19,456 nt of DNA from an actinobacterium acAMD-2 (GTDB lineage Bacteria; Actinomycetota; Actinomycetes; UBA12327), in the NCBI GenBank assembly GCA_000754455.1, contig JNSE01000006.1:1-19456 (forward strand). Direction: 5' to 3'. The stretch's first letter is position 1, and each line of letters opens with the position of its first letter. This document shows, one piece after another, positions 7,712 to 15,139 of the stretch. The position numbers and the translations under genes were made by a program. The notes beneath the pieces were generated by a model that saw nothing but the letters and a program-made list of their open reading frames with translations, made no database searches and was not told the DNA's origin.

Positions 7712-8740
7712 TTAGCGCGTGGCAGTGCCTTCAACGTAGTCCGAGTCGCCGGATTGAACCCACGACATCAGGGCACGAAGGTCGCGACCCGTGGCCTCAA
7801 TGGGGTGCTGCTCACCCTTGGCACGCAATGCCTTGAACTCAGGAGCGCCAGCGTCCTGGTCCGCGATAAAGCGTTCGGCAAACGCACCGTTTTGGATGTC
7901 GGTGAGGACAGCCTTCATGTTGGCCTTCACGCTCTCGTCAATCACGCGTGGCCCCGAGACATAGTCGCCGTATTCCGCGGTGTCTGACACGGACCAACGC
8001 TGCTTGGCGATGCCGCCTTCATACATCAGGTCAACGATGAGCTTGAGCTCGTGCAAGCACTCAAAGTAGGCAACCTCTGGCTGGTAACCGGCTTCAATCA
8101 ACGTCTCGAAGCCATACATCACCAGCTGAGATGCGCCACCGCACAGAACAGCCTGTTCGCCGAACAAGTCGGTTTCAGTCTCTTCGGTGAAGGTGGTCTT
8201 GATGCCACCGGCACGCAATCCACCGATGCCCTTGGCATAGGACAGAGCCAATTCCCACGCATTACCTGTTGCATCTTGTTCAACGGCGACCAAAACAGGA
8301 ACACCTCGGCCAGCAACATATTCGCGGCGCACGAGGTGCCCTGGGCCCTTGGGGGCGACCATGGCGACATCAACGTCGGCTGGGGGTTTGATATAGCCAT
8401 AACGAATGTTGAAGCCGTGGCCGAAGAAGATCGCGTCCCCGGCTTTGAGGTTGGGCTCAATCGATTCGGCATAGAGACGACGCTGTGCGGGGTCTGGTGC
8501 GAGCACCATGATCAAGTCGGCTTCGGCAGCTGCGACAGCAGGAGTGACGACGCGCATTCCTTCGGCTTCTGCCTTGGCACGCGACTTCGAACCTTCTGGC
8601 AACCCCACCCGAACGTCAACACCGGAGTCGCGCAGGGAGAGCGCGTGCGCGTGGCCCTGGCTGCCGTAACCCAAAATGGCTACCTTGCGACCTTGAATGA
8701 TCGACAGGTCTGCATCTTTATCGTAAAACATTTCAGCCAC
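7712..8740 (-). CDS. ilvC: Ketol-acid reductoisomerase, class I
   Basis: The 342-residue enzyme converts 2-acetolactate or 2-aceto-2-hydroxybutyrate to the dihydroxy acids of the valine and isoleucine pathways, using Mg2+ and NADPH. The N-terminal Rossmann domain shows GYGSQG (24-29). The C-terminal knotted domain contains the metal-binding FGEQAVLCGG and ECLHELKLIVDLMYEGG stretches. Length is that of the short class I form. The GTG start is supported by AGGAGAG ending 7 bases upstream. It lies 34 bases after ilvN in the order ilvB-ilvN-ilvC, the arrangement known from Corynebacterium and mycobacteria. It should therefore come under the attenuator found upstream of ilvB, unless an internal promoter exists. 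Confidence 0.97.
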   Translation of the reverse strand: MAEMFYDKDADLSIIQGRKVAILGYGSQGHAHALSLRDSGVDVRVGLPEGSKSRAKAEAEGMRVVTPAVAAAEADLIMVLAPDPAQRRLYAESIEPNLKAGDAIFFGHGFNIRYGYIKPPADVDVAMVAPKGPGHLVRREYVAGRGVPVLVAVEQDATGNAWELALSYAKGIGGLRAGGIKTTFTEETETDLFGEQAVLCGGASQLVMYGFETLIEAGYQPEVAYFECLHELKLIVDLMYEGGIAKQRWSVSDTAEYGDYVSGPRVIDESVKANMKAVLTDIQNGAFAERFIADQDAGAPEFKALRAKGEQHPIEATGRDLRALMSWVQSGDSDYVEGTATR

Positions 8741-8774
8741 GGTCTAACTCTCCTGATGTGTTGGGACGTGCTAC

Positions 8775-9296
8775 TTACGTCGGGTCTACGGTACGCGGAC
8801 TGCGATCACTGATGGAGCGCGCCCCCCGGCCGATCGCCACCATGCCTGATTGCACAAGTTCCTTGACCCCAAACGGCTCGAGGACGCGCAGCAAGGCTTC
8901 TAACTTGTCCACGCTGCCGGTTGCTTCGATGGTCACCGCATCAGATGACACATCAACGACTTTGGCGCGAAACAGCTGAACGGTTTCGAGGATGTGCGAG
9001 CGGGTTTCAATATCGGCTCGCACCTTGACCAACATCAATTCGCGCTCAACAGCCATTGCAGGGTCGAGTTCAACGATCTTGATGACGTTGACCAGCTTGT
9101 TGAGCTGCTTGGTCACTTGTTCTAACGGAAGGTCCTCAACGTTGACCACGATCGTCATTCGTGAAACTTCCGGAGACTCTGTTGGCCCTACAGCCAAGGA
9201 ATCAATGTTAAATCCACGGCGAGAGAACAACGAAGACACTCGAGCCAAAACACCAGGGGTGTTCTCGACTAATACTGAAAGCGTGTGTCGGCTCAT
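8775..9296 (-). CDS. ilvN: Acetolactate synthase regulatory (small) subunit
   Basis: The 173-residue protein has an N-terminal ACT domain (HTLSVLVENTPGVLARVSSL, then FSRRGFNIDSLAVGPT) and a C-terminal ALS small-subunit domain. It binds the catalytic subunit IlvB, raises its activity and confers feedback inhibition by valine or other branched-chain amino acids. The start is the ATG at 9296-9294, one base after the ilvB stop codon, with GAGAGGA within the end of ilvB as ribosome binding site. The frame stays open upstream to 9509, but that part lies inside ilvB and does not resemble the family. The near-zero spacing suggests translational coupling and 1:1 synthesis with IlvB. Confidence 0.96.
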   Translation of the reverse strand: MSRHTLSVLVENTPGVLARVSSLFSRRGFNIDSLAVGPTESPEVSRMTIVVNVEDLPLEQVTKQLNKLVNVIKIVELDPAMAVERELMLVKVRADIETRSHILETVQLFRAKVVDVSSDAVTIEATGSVDKLEALLRVLEPFGVKELVQSGMVAIGRGARSISDRSPRTVDPT

Positions 9297-9297
9297 G

Positions 9298-11040
9298 TCA
9301 GTCCTCTCGATCCCAGAGCGGAGCAGCATCGCGAGCCGCCAAGATGTCGTCATTACTGGTGCCAGCCGCAACCATCGGCCACACCATTGCGTCTTGGTGA
9401 ACCACGAACTCGACCACGACTGACTTGTCGTTAATCGACATGGCCTTTTCGATAGCCGAATCAACATCATCCGGGCTCGATACACGAATACCTTCGCAAC
9501 CGTAGGCATCAGCTAGCTTCATGAAGTCTGGGATGTTCTTGGATCCAAGGTCAGTCTCTGAGTAACGCTCGTTGTAGAACAAGGTCTGCCACTGGCGCAC
9601 CATGCCCAGCGTGCCGTTATTGATCAACGCGACCTTGATCGGAATGTCGTTGACCGAGCAAGTGGCCAGTTCCTGGTTCGTCATCTGGAAACAACCGTCA
9701 CCATCAATGGCCCAGACGGTGGCATCGGGGCGACCGACCTTGGCCCCCATCGCCGCGGGGATGGCATAACCCATCGTGCCGGCGCCACCAGAGTTCAACC
9801 ACGTGCGCGGGTTTTCGTACTTGATGAATTGCGACGCCCACATTTGGTGCTGACCCACACCTGCGGTGTAAATCGCTTCGGGACCGGCAATAGCTCCCAG
9901 TCGTTCAATCGCATACTGCGGTGACAGCTCGCCGTCAGGTGCTGGCGCATATCCGAGGGGATACACCTCCAGCCAATCTTCCAACTGCTTCCACCAGCCA
10001 CCAATGTCACCATGGTGACCAGCCTCATGCTCAGCCTTGATAGCGAGAACCAGTTCAGCGATTACTTCGCGAGCATCCCCCACAATCGGAACGTCCGCAT
10101 GACGCAACTTACCGATTTCGGCTGGGTCAATGTCGGCGTGAATGATCTGTGCATACGGGGCGAAGCTGTCGATTTGACCAGTAACTCGGTCATCAAAACG
10201 AGATCCGAGCGCAATGAGCAGGTCTGACTTTTGAAGCGCCGCAACAGCGGCCACCGTTCCGTGCATGCCGGGCATACCCAGGTGCTGTGGGTGCGAGTCA
10301 GGGAATGCGCCGCGTGCCATTAGCGTGGTCACCACCGGAATGCCGGTAAGGGCCGCTAATTCCAAGAGCTCACGGTGGGCCCCAGCTTTAATCACACCGC
10401 CGCCGACGTACAGGACGGGCTGGCGGGCAGCCACGATCATCGCTGCGGCTTCGCGCACTTGCTTGGAATGTGGCTTGGTCACGGGGTGGTAGCCAGCAAG
10501 GTCGAGGACCTCAGGCCAATTAAATGTTGTCTGTGCTTGCAAAGCATCTTTGGTCACGTCGACCAACACAGGACCTGGACGTCCAGTGCCGGCGATGTGA
10601 AATGCCTCGGCCACTGCGCGCGGAATATCGGCCGGATCGGTGACTAAGAAACTGTGCTTAGTGATCGGCATCGTAATCCCGCGAATGTCAGCTTCTTGAA
10701 ATGCATCCGTGCCGATGTAGTAGCTAGGCACCTGGCCCGTAATGGCCACCAACGGAACGGAGTCCATGTACGCATCGGCCAACGGGGTCACCAGGTTGGT
10801 TGCACCAGGCCCAGAGGTGGCCATGCACACGCCGACCTTGCCGGTGGCGGTGGCATAACCTTCGGCGGCATGACCGGCAGCTTGTTCGTGGCGGACCAAG
10901 ATGTGGCGAACTTGGGCCGAGTCCATCAAGGGGTCATACGCAGGCAAGACAGCGCCGCCAGGAATACCAAAGACGGTGTCGACACCAGCGAACTCCAATG
11001 AGCGGATCAGGCTCTGGGCTCCGGTCAACTGCTCGGTCAT
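9298..11040 (-). CDS. ilvB: Acetolactate synthase catalytic (large) subunit
   Basis: The 580-residue thiamine-diphosphate enzyme condenses two pyruvates to acetolactate, or pyruvate plus 2-oxobutyrate to acetohydroxybutyrate, the committed step for valine, leucine and isoleucine. GIPGGAVLPAYDPL (25-38) and the cofactor-activating E52 (RHEQAAGHAAEG) are in the N-terminal domain. The FAD-related central domain follows, and the ThDP/Mg motif begins with GDG at 447-449 and ends in LINNGTLGMVRQWQ. The ATG start has AAAGGA with a 6-base spacer. It is the first structural gene after the attenuator at 11074-11192 and is followed by ilvN and ilvC, so the whole ilvBNC unit should respond to charging of Val/Ile tRNAs. 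Confidence 0.97.
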   Translation of the reverse strand: MTEQLTGAQSLIRSLEFAGVDTVFGIPGGAVLPAYDPLMDSAQVRHILVRHEQAAGHAAEGYATATGKVGVCMATSGPGATNLVTPLADAYMDSVPLVAITGQVPSYYIGTDAFQEADIRGITMPITKHSFLVTDPADIPRAVAEAFHIAGTGRPGPVLVDVTKDALQAQTTFNWPEVLDLAGYHPVTKPHSKQVREAAAMIVAARQPVLYVGGGVIKAGAHRELLELAALTGIPVVTTLMARGAFPDSHPQHLGMPGMHGTVAAVAALQKSDLLIALGSRFDDRVTGQIDSFAPYAQIIHADIDPAEIGKLRHADVPIVGDAREVIAELVLAIKAEHEAGHHGDIGGWWKQLEDWLEVYPLGYAPAPDGELSPQYAIERLGAIAGPEAIYTAGVGQHQMWASQFIKYENPRTWLNSGGAGTMGYAIPAAMGAKVGRPDATVWAIDGDGCFQMTNQELATCSVNDIPIKVALINNGTLGMVRQWQTLFYNERYSETDLGSKNIPDFMKLADAYGCEGIRVSSPDDVDSAIEKAMSINDKSVVVEFVVHQDAMVWPMVAAGTSNDDILAARDAAPLWDRED

Positions 11041-11073
11041 TAACGGTCCTTTTCGGGGGAAGAGGTGAGGGAT

Positions 11074-11110
11074 AAAACAAAACCCCTCGGACCGTCAGGT
11101 CGGCGAGGGG
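11074..11110 (-). terminator. Attenuator terminator of the ilvB leader
   Basis: On the minus strand CCCCTCG (11110-11104) pairs with CGAGGGG (11089-11083). The inner GACC/GGTC pairs close a 4-base TGAC loop, with a two-base bulge on the 5' side. The stem is followed directly by TTTTGTTTT (11082-11074), the signature of a rho-independent terminator. It lies 33 bases before the ilvB start and inside the ilvB leader, so it cannot be the end of a gene other than the leader peptide or ilvD. Its loop-side segment TGACGG (11097-11092) can instead pair with CCGTCA (11127-11122), which would disrupt the stem. Confidence 0.85.
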
Positions 11111-11111
11111 C

Positions 11112-11145
11112 GCGTGTCGGTTGACGGCTCGGTCAGACGACACGC
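11112..11145 (-). promoter_or_regulatory. Pause hairpin / antiterminator region of the ilvB leader
   Basis: GCGTGTCG (11145-11138), which overlaps the last codons of the leader peptide, is perfectly complementary to CGACACGC (11119-11112), giving an 8-bp stem. The loop contains CCGTCA (11127-11122), the segment able to pair with TGACGG inside the terminator. The ribosome footprint logic fits. A ribosome stalled at the Ile-Val-Val-Val codons (11162-11151) would cover the 5' arm and free CCGTCA to form the antiterminator. A ribosome reaching the stop at 11133 would cover CCGTCA and let the terminator form. The pairings were found by eye; no energies were calculated. Confidence 0.65.
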
Positions 11146-11192
11146 CCGCTAACTACAACAATGGTCTTCAACACCCCACCAGCCTGACGCAT
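11133..11192 (-). CDS. ilvB operon leader peptide (attenuation)
   Basis: A 19-codon open frame encodes MRQAGGVLKTIVVVSGRVV, starting with ATG at 11192-11190 and ending with TGA at 11135-11133. Seven of 19 residues are Val or Ile, including the run Ile-Val-Val-Val (codons ATT GTT GTA GTT) and Val-Val directly before the stop. These are end products of the ilvBNC enzymes. The coding stretch precedes alternative hairpins and a terminator, which is the arrangement of a ribosome-mediated attenuator. No good ribosome binding site precedes the ATG; translation may be leaderless or start at the in-frame GTG at 11174 or TTG at 11171, which keep all Ile-Val-Val-Val codons. A TACACT hexamer at 11202-11197 is a weak -10 candidate. 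Confidence 0.75.
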   Translation of the reverse strand: MRQAGGVLKTIVVVSGRVV

Positions 11193-11236
11193 CAACAGTG
11201 TATTCGTCAAGACCTAGGCACAACGAACCCACCTGC

Positions 11237-12919
11237 TTAGTGGCAGACGGCTCCGTAGGCGGCGGAACCCACCAATTTGGCGTACTTGGCCAAGACTCCC
11301 CGCTCATGCTTGGGACCAGGAGCGGTCCAAGCGGCCTTGCGAGCCTGGAGCTCGGCCTCGTCGATGACCACATCAAGGGTGCGATCGGCCACATTGACCA
11401 CGATTTTGTCGCCGTCTTTGACAAAGGCAATAGGGCCACCATCGACTGCTTCGGGTGCCACATGGCCAATACACAGTCCCGTGGTTCCCCCACTGAAACG
11501 ACCATCGGTCAGGAGCAAGACGTCTTTGCCCAAGCCGGCACCCTTAATGGCAGCCGTGATAGCCAACATCTCACGCATGCCAGGACCACCCTTGGGTCCT
11601 TCGTAACGGATGACCACCACATCTCCAGCGGAGATGGTGCCTTCTTCCAGTGCATCCATGGCAGCGCGTTCGCCGTCAAAGACTCGTGCGGTGCCTTCAA
11701 AGACTTCAGCATCAAAACCAGCGGTCTTTACAACGGCACCTTCGGGAGCTAACGATCCGTGCAAGATGGACAGACCACCCGTGCGGTGAATTGGCTTGTC
11801 CATCGCGCGCAAGATTTCACCATCGAGGTCGGGCGGCGCAATGTGTGCCAAGTTTTCGGCCATCGTCTTGCCCGTCACCGTCAAAACATCGCCATGCATC
11901 AGGCCGGCATCAAGCAGCGCCTTCATCACCACGGGAACCCCACCGACGCGGTCGATGTCAGTCATCACGAAGCGACCAAAGGGCTTGACGTCGGCCAGGT
12001 GCGGAACCTTGTCGCCGATGCGATTGAAGTCATCCAAGCTCAGTTCCACGCGAGCTTCATTGGCGATCGCCAACAAGTGCAAGACTGCATTGGTCGAACC
12101 CCCAAGGGCCATCAGAACCGCAATGGCATTTTCAAAAGCCGGCTTGGTCATGATGTCGCGAGAAGTGAAGCCCTGTCGCAGCATCTCCACCACCGCTTCA
12201 CCTGAGGCCACCGCAAATCCATCGCGACGGCTGTCCACTGCGGGCGGTGCAGCACTGCCCGGCAGCGACATTCCCAAGGCCTCACCGATAGATGCCATGG
12301 TGTTGGCCGTGTACATACCGCCACAGGCACCTTCACCGGGGCAAATTGCGCGTTCAATGGCATCGACTTCGTCACGCGTGATGAGGCCACGCGCGCATGC
12401 ACCTACCGCTTCAAAGGCATCAATGATCGTGACATCTCGATCGTTGTAGCGACCGGGAAGTGTGGAACCCGCATAGAGCAAGACCGATGCCACATCAAGG
12501 CGGGCTGCTGCCATCAACATTCCAGGAAGTGACTTGTCGCACCCTGCTAGCACCACCATGCCGTCAATGCGCTCGGCTTCCATCACTGTCTCTACGGAGT
12601 CAGCGATGACTTCTCGAGATACCAGAGAAAAGTGCATGCCTTGGTGACCCATCGAAATACCGTCGGACACAGAGATGGTGCCGAACTCCATGGGGAATCC
12701 ACCACCGGCAAAAACGCCCTGCTTCGCAGCCTTAGCCAGGCGGTCGAGACTGAGGTTGCAGGGAGTGATCTCGTTCCAACTACTGGCCACCCCAATTTGT
12801 GGCTTGAGGAAGTCCTCATCGCCCATTCCCACCGCGCGCAGCATGCCACGGGCAGCAGCGCGCTCGAGTCCATCAGTTACTTCACGGCTACGGGGCTTGA
12901 TGTCCGGGGTTTCAGTCAT
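11237..12919 (-). CDS. ilvD: Dihydroxy-acid dehydratase
   Basis: The 560-residue iron-sulfur enzyme removes water from 2,3-dihydroxy acids to give 2-oxo-isovalerate and 2-oxo-3-methylvalerate, the substrates of IlvE (and of leucine synthesis). Three conserved cysteines expected to hold the cluster are visible: C54 (EITPCNLS), C127 (LAGCDKS) and C199 (GEGACGG). The C-terminal TDGRFSGGTTGLCIGHVAPEA motif is intact. I chose the ATG at 12919-12917; an in-frame TTG two codons upstream is possible, and no strong ribosome binding site favours either. It begins about 10 bases after the LapA-domain gene. The 196-base gap after its stop carries the ilvB attenuator, so ilvD and ilvBNC appear to be separately controlled units. 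Confidence 0.96.
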   Translation of the reverse strand: MTETPDIKPRSREVTDGLERAAARGMLRAVGMGDEDFLKPQIGVASSWNEITPCNLSLDRLAKAAKQGVFAGGGFPMEFGTISVSDGISMGHQGMHFSLVSREVIADSVETVMEAERIDGMVVLAGCDKSLPGMLMAAARLDVASVLLYAGSTLPGRYNDRDVTIIDAFEAVGACARGLITRDEVDAIERAICPGEGACGGMYTANTMASIGEALGMSLPGSAAPPAVDSRRDGFAVASGEAVVEMLRQGFTSRDIMTKPAFENAIAVLMALGGSTNAVLHLLAIANEARVELSLDDFNRIGDKVPHLADVKPFGRFVMTDIDRVGGVPVVMKALLDAGLMHGDVLTVTGKTMAENLAHIAPPDLDGEILRAMDKPIHRTGGLSILHGSLAPEGAVVKTAGFDAEVFEGTARVFDGERAAMDALEEGTISAGDVVVIRYEGPKGGPGMREMLAITAAIKGAGLGKDVLLLTDGRFSGGTTGLCIGHVAPEAVDGGPIAFVKDGDKIVVNVADRTLDVVIDEAELQARKAAWTAPGPKHERGVLAKYAKLVGSAAYGAVCH

Positions 12920-12928
12920 GACCAAATA

Positions 12929-13222
12929 CTACTTGGCAGAGGTCTTGCGACGCCCCCGCATCACGTTGGTCAGATAGCCCAAACCAAAGCCCAAGGCCAG
13001 CGAAATCACTAGCAAGAGCCACAGGGCAATGTCAGTGTCGATGATCCCGAACAGGAACTTGAAGGGCACCTGCTCATTGTTTTGCACGATGAACAGGAAG
13101 GTGATCACGGCAAGAACGATGAGGCCAATGCGGGCGGGCGTGACTTTAACGTTTTCGCGTTTGTAGGCATCCGGTCCGCGCGTGATGTCATCACGATTAG
13201 GAGTGGGGTCAAACTTATTCAC
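12929..13222 (-). CDS. LapA-domain small membrane protein
   Basis: This 97-residue protein has a polar N-terminus, two membrane segments (about 32-48 and 65-85) and a basic C-terminal tail (MRGRRKTSAK). The stretch IVQNNEQVPFKFLFG between the two segments is typical of the LapA (DUF1049) domain, named after a lipopolysaccharide-assembly protein of proteobacteria. In an actinobacterium, which lacks that outer membrane, the function is unknown. The GTG start is supported by GAGAGGA 6 bases upstream. It sits 10 bases after the hydroxyacid dehydrogenase gene and just ahead of ilvD, so the three are probably cotranscribed. There is no evident functional link to branched-chain amino acid synthesis. 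Confidence 0.82.
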   Translation of the reverse strand: MNKFDPTPNRDDITRGPDAYKRENVKVTPARIGLIVLAVITFLFIVQNNEQVPFKFLFGIIDTDIALWLLLVISLALGFGLGYLTNVMRGRRKTSAK

Positions 13223-13232
13223 AAGGTTCCTC

Positions 13233-14141
13233 TCACGGAGCGGTCATGATGTTGTGCAGGGGTTCGTTGGCCACGTAACGCTGCAACTGTTCGCGCACCA
13301 AACGATACGCCCGCGGCAGAAAAGCAGTGGTATTTCCACCCACGTGTGGACTGATCAATACACCGGGTGTGCGCCACAATTCATGGTCAGCGGGCAACGG
13401 TTCCGGATCAGTCACATCCAACGCGGCCCTGATGCGACCAGTTTTCACCGCCGCCAGTAGGTCCTCGGTATTGACGACCGGGCCACGAGCCACGTTAACC
13501 AACAAGGCACCCTCTTTCATCGCGGAGATGAATTCAGAGTCCACCAGTCCCCGGGTTTGCTCGGTCAATGGAGCAGTCAAGACGACGACATCAGCTTGAG
13601 GCAGCAACTGCGCAAGGGACTCAAACCCAGACACTCCCGCTCTCGCGGTGCGCGCCACTTTCATGATGGTGACTTCAAACGGAATGAGGCGCTGCTCCAG
13701 CGCTTCGCCCACGCTGCCAAAACCCACGATGAGCACTGACTTATCGGCCAAAGCGTCGTATCGCCCGTATAGCCAATCACCGGACTCTTGCGCGCGTACA
13801 AACTCGGGGAACTTGCGCAACGAAGCGATCGTCAATCCAACGGCGAGCTCAGCCGTGCTCGCATCATGCACGCCCTTGGCATTGCACAAGGTCACACCCG
13901 ACGGCAAGTGAGCCCACACGTTGTCCACGCCAGCGGTCAGGGTTTGCACCGCCTTCAAAGACGACATGTGTTCCATCACCTGAAGCGTGTGATCTGCGCC
14001 CATGTAGGGCGGGACAAAGAAATCCACTTCAGCACTGCGCGGAACCTCTCCGGTTCCGTCATAGGTCACCCAATCCACGCCAGCAGGAATGACTGAGGCC
14101 ACCACCTCCGGCTCACTCCACGGAATACACACCAAAGTCAT
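13233..14141 (-). CDS. D-isomer-specific 2-hydroxyacid dehydrogenase
   Basis: The 302-residue protein belongs to the same family as SerA but lacks the ASB and ACT domains. The NAD(P)-binding motif is GFGSVG (140-145); the catalytic trio is R219 (VARGPVVN), E247 (DPEPLP) and H266 (SPHVGG). It reduces a 2-oxo acid or oxidises a 2-hydroxy acid; the exact substrate cannot be read from sequence. Glyoxylate/hydroxypyruvate reductase or a phosphoglycerate dehydrogenase-like enzyme are possibilities. The ATG start at 14141 is 56 bases from the divergent aldo/keto reductase start, so a promoter region is shared. No strong ribosome binding site is visible, so the transcript may be leaderless or nearly so. 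It begins the run to LapA and ilvD. Confidence 0.88.
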   Translation of the reverse strand: MTLVCIPWSEPEVVASVIPAGVDWVTYDGTGEVPRSAEVDFFVPPYMGADHTLQVMEHMSSLKAVQTLTAGVDNVWAHLPSGVTLCNAKGVHDASTAELAVGLTIASLRKFPEFVRAQESGDWLYGRYDALADKSVLIVGFGSVGEALEQRLIPFEVTIMKVARTARAGVSGFESLAQLLPQADVVVLTAPLTEQTRGLVDSEFISAMKEGALLVNVARGPVVNTEDLLAAVKTGRIRAALDVTDPEPLPADHELWRTPGVLISPHVGGNTTAFLPRAYRLVREQLQRYVANEPLHNIMTAP

Positions 14142-14197
14142 ATCCGCACAATAACGAGGATCACCATCACCGGGGTCATGCCTCTAGGGTGTGTGGC

Positions 14198-15139
14198 ATG
14201 AAGATGCGATCACTAGCCGGCCGTGAGGTTTCCCCGCTCGGACTGGGCTGCATGGGCATGTCGTGGCTCTATACGCCCAGTGGTCGTGACGATCACGCCT
14301 CCATTGAGGTGATTAATGCCGCGATCGACAACGGAATCAATCTTTTTGATACCGCCGATGTGTACGGCCCCTATATCAATGAGGAACTCATCGGACGCGC
14401 CATTGTTGGGCGTCGCGATGAAGTGGTGATCAGCTCTAAGTGCGGTGCTGTCGAAATCGAACCCGGCAAGGTAGTGCGCAACGGCACTCCGGAACACGTA
14501 CGTAAGTCGTGTGACGATGCGCTAAGCCGCCTTGGTCTTGATGTCATTGATGCGTACTTGCTGCACCGCCTAGACCCTGACGTTCCGCTCTTGGAAACCT
14601 GGGGAGCATTTGCTGAACTGCAGCAAGCCGGCAAAGTCCGAAGCATTGGCCTGTCCGAAGTCAGTGTTGAGCAGCTCAACGAATGCAACGCACAGCAGCA
14701 TGTTGACGTGGTTCAAAGTGAACTGTCGCTATGGACCCAGGACCACCTGGACACGGTCGTCCCGTGGTGTGAAACTCATGACGCGGTCTTCATGGCGTAC
14801 TCGCCCCTCGGCCGGGGCTTCCTGACCGGTGCTTACCAGAACACCACCTTTGAAGTTGGTGACTTTCGGTCAACCAATCCGCGATTTACCACTCAAGCAG
14901 CCGAACAAAACCAAAGAATCGTGGATGCAGTGCAAGACATTGCTCAACGCAAGGGTGCTACTGCTGGCCAGATTGCCTTAGCGTGGGTTTTGACCACTGG
15001 CCCCCATGTATTGGCAATTCCAGGAACTCGACGATTGAGTCACCTGATGGAAAACATCGGTGCCTTGGATGTGGCATTGGATGCAACCGATCTAGCCGAA
15101 CTTCAGGCCTTGCCCGCCCCGGTGGGCGAGCGTTACTGA
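14198..15139 (+). CDS. Aldo/keto reductase (AKR family)
   Basis: The 313-residue protein is a TIM-barrel NAD(P)H-dependent reductase. The family tetrad is visible: D and Y in FDTADVYG, K in ISSKCG, and H in YLLHRLD. The cofactor-binding end IPGTRRLSHLMENIGALDV is present, and the sequence resembles the subgroup that starts with LGCMGMSWLY (AKR13-like). The substrate is unknown; these enzymes often reduce reactive aldehydes and ketones. The ATG at 14198 is preferred because AGGG lies 8 bases upstream; GTG at 14189 is in frame. It is the only complete plus-strand gene in the window. Its TGA overlaps the end of gatB on the opposite strand by 7 bp, and no terminator separates them. Confidence 0.92.
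   Translation: MKMRSLAGREVSPLGLGCMGMSWLYTPSGRDDHASIEVINAAIDNGINLFDTADVYGPYINEELIGRAIVGRRDEVVISSKCGAVEIEPGKVVRNGTPEHVRKSCDDALSRLGLDVIDAYLLHRLDPDVPLLETWGAFAELQQAGKVRSIGLSEVSVEQLNECNAQQHVDVVQSELSLWTQDHLDTVVPWCETHDAVFMAYSPLGRGFLTGAYQNTTFEVGDFRSTNPRFTTQAAEQNQRIVDAVQDIAQRKGATAGQIALAWVLTTGPHVLAIPGTRRLSHLMENIGALDVALDATDLAELQALPAPVGERY

Noticed and set aside
8051..8812. 253-codon plus-strand open frame
   Set aside because: Antisense shadow of ilvC; a codon-bias artefact, no family resemblance.
9297..9509. N-terminal extension of ilvN (71 codons)
   Set aside because: It lies inside ilvB; the family start is MSRHTLSVL at 9296, one base after the ilvB stop.
10934..11143. 69-codon minus-strand frame across the ilvB leader
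   Set aside because: It runs through the terminator and into ilvB in the wrong frame; it is not the Val/Ile-rich leader frame.
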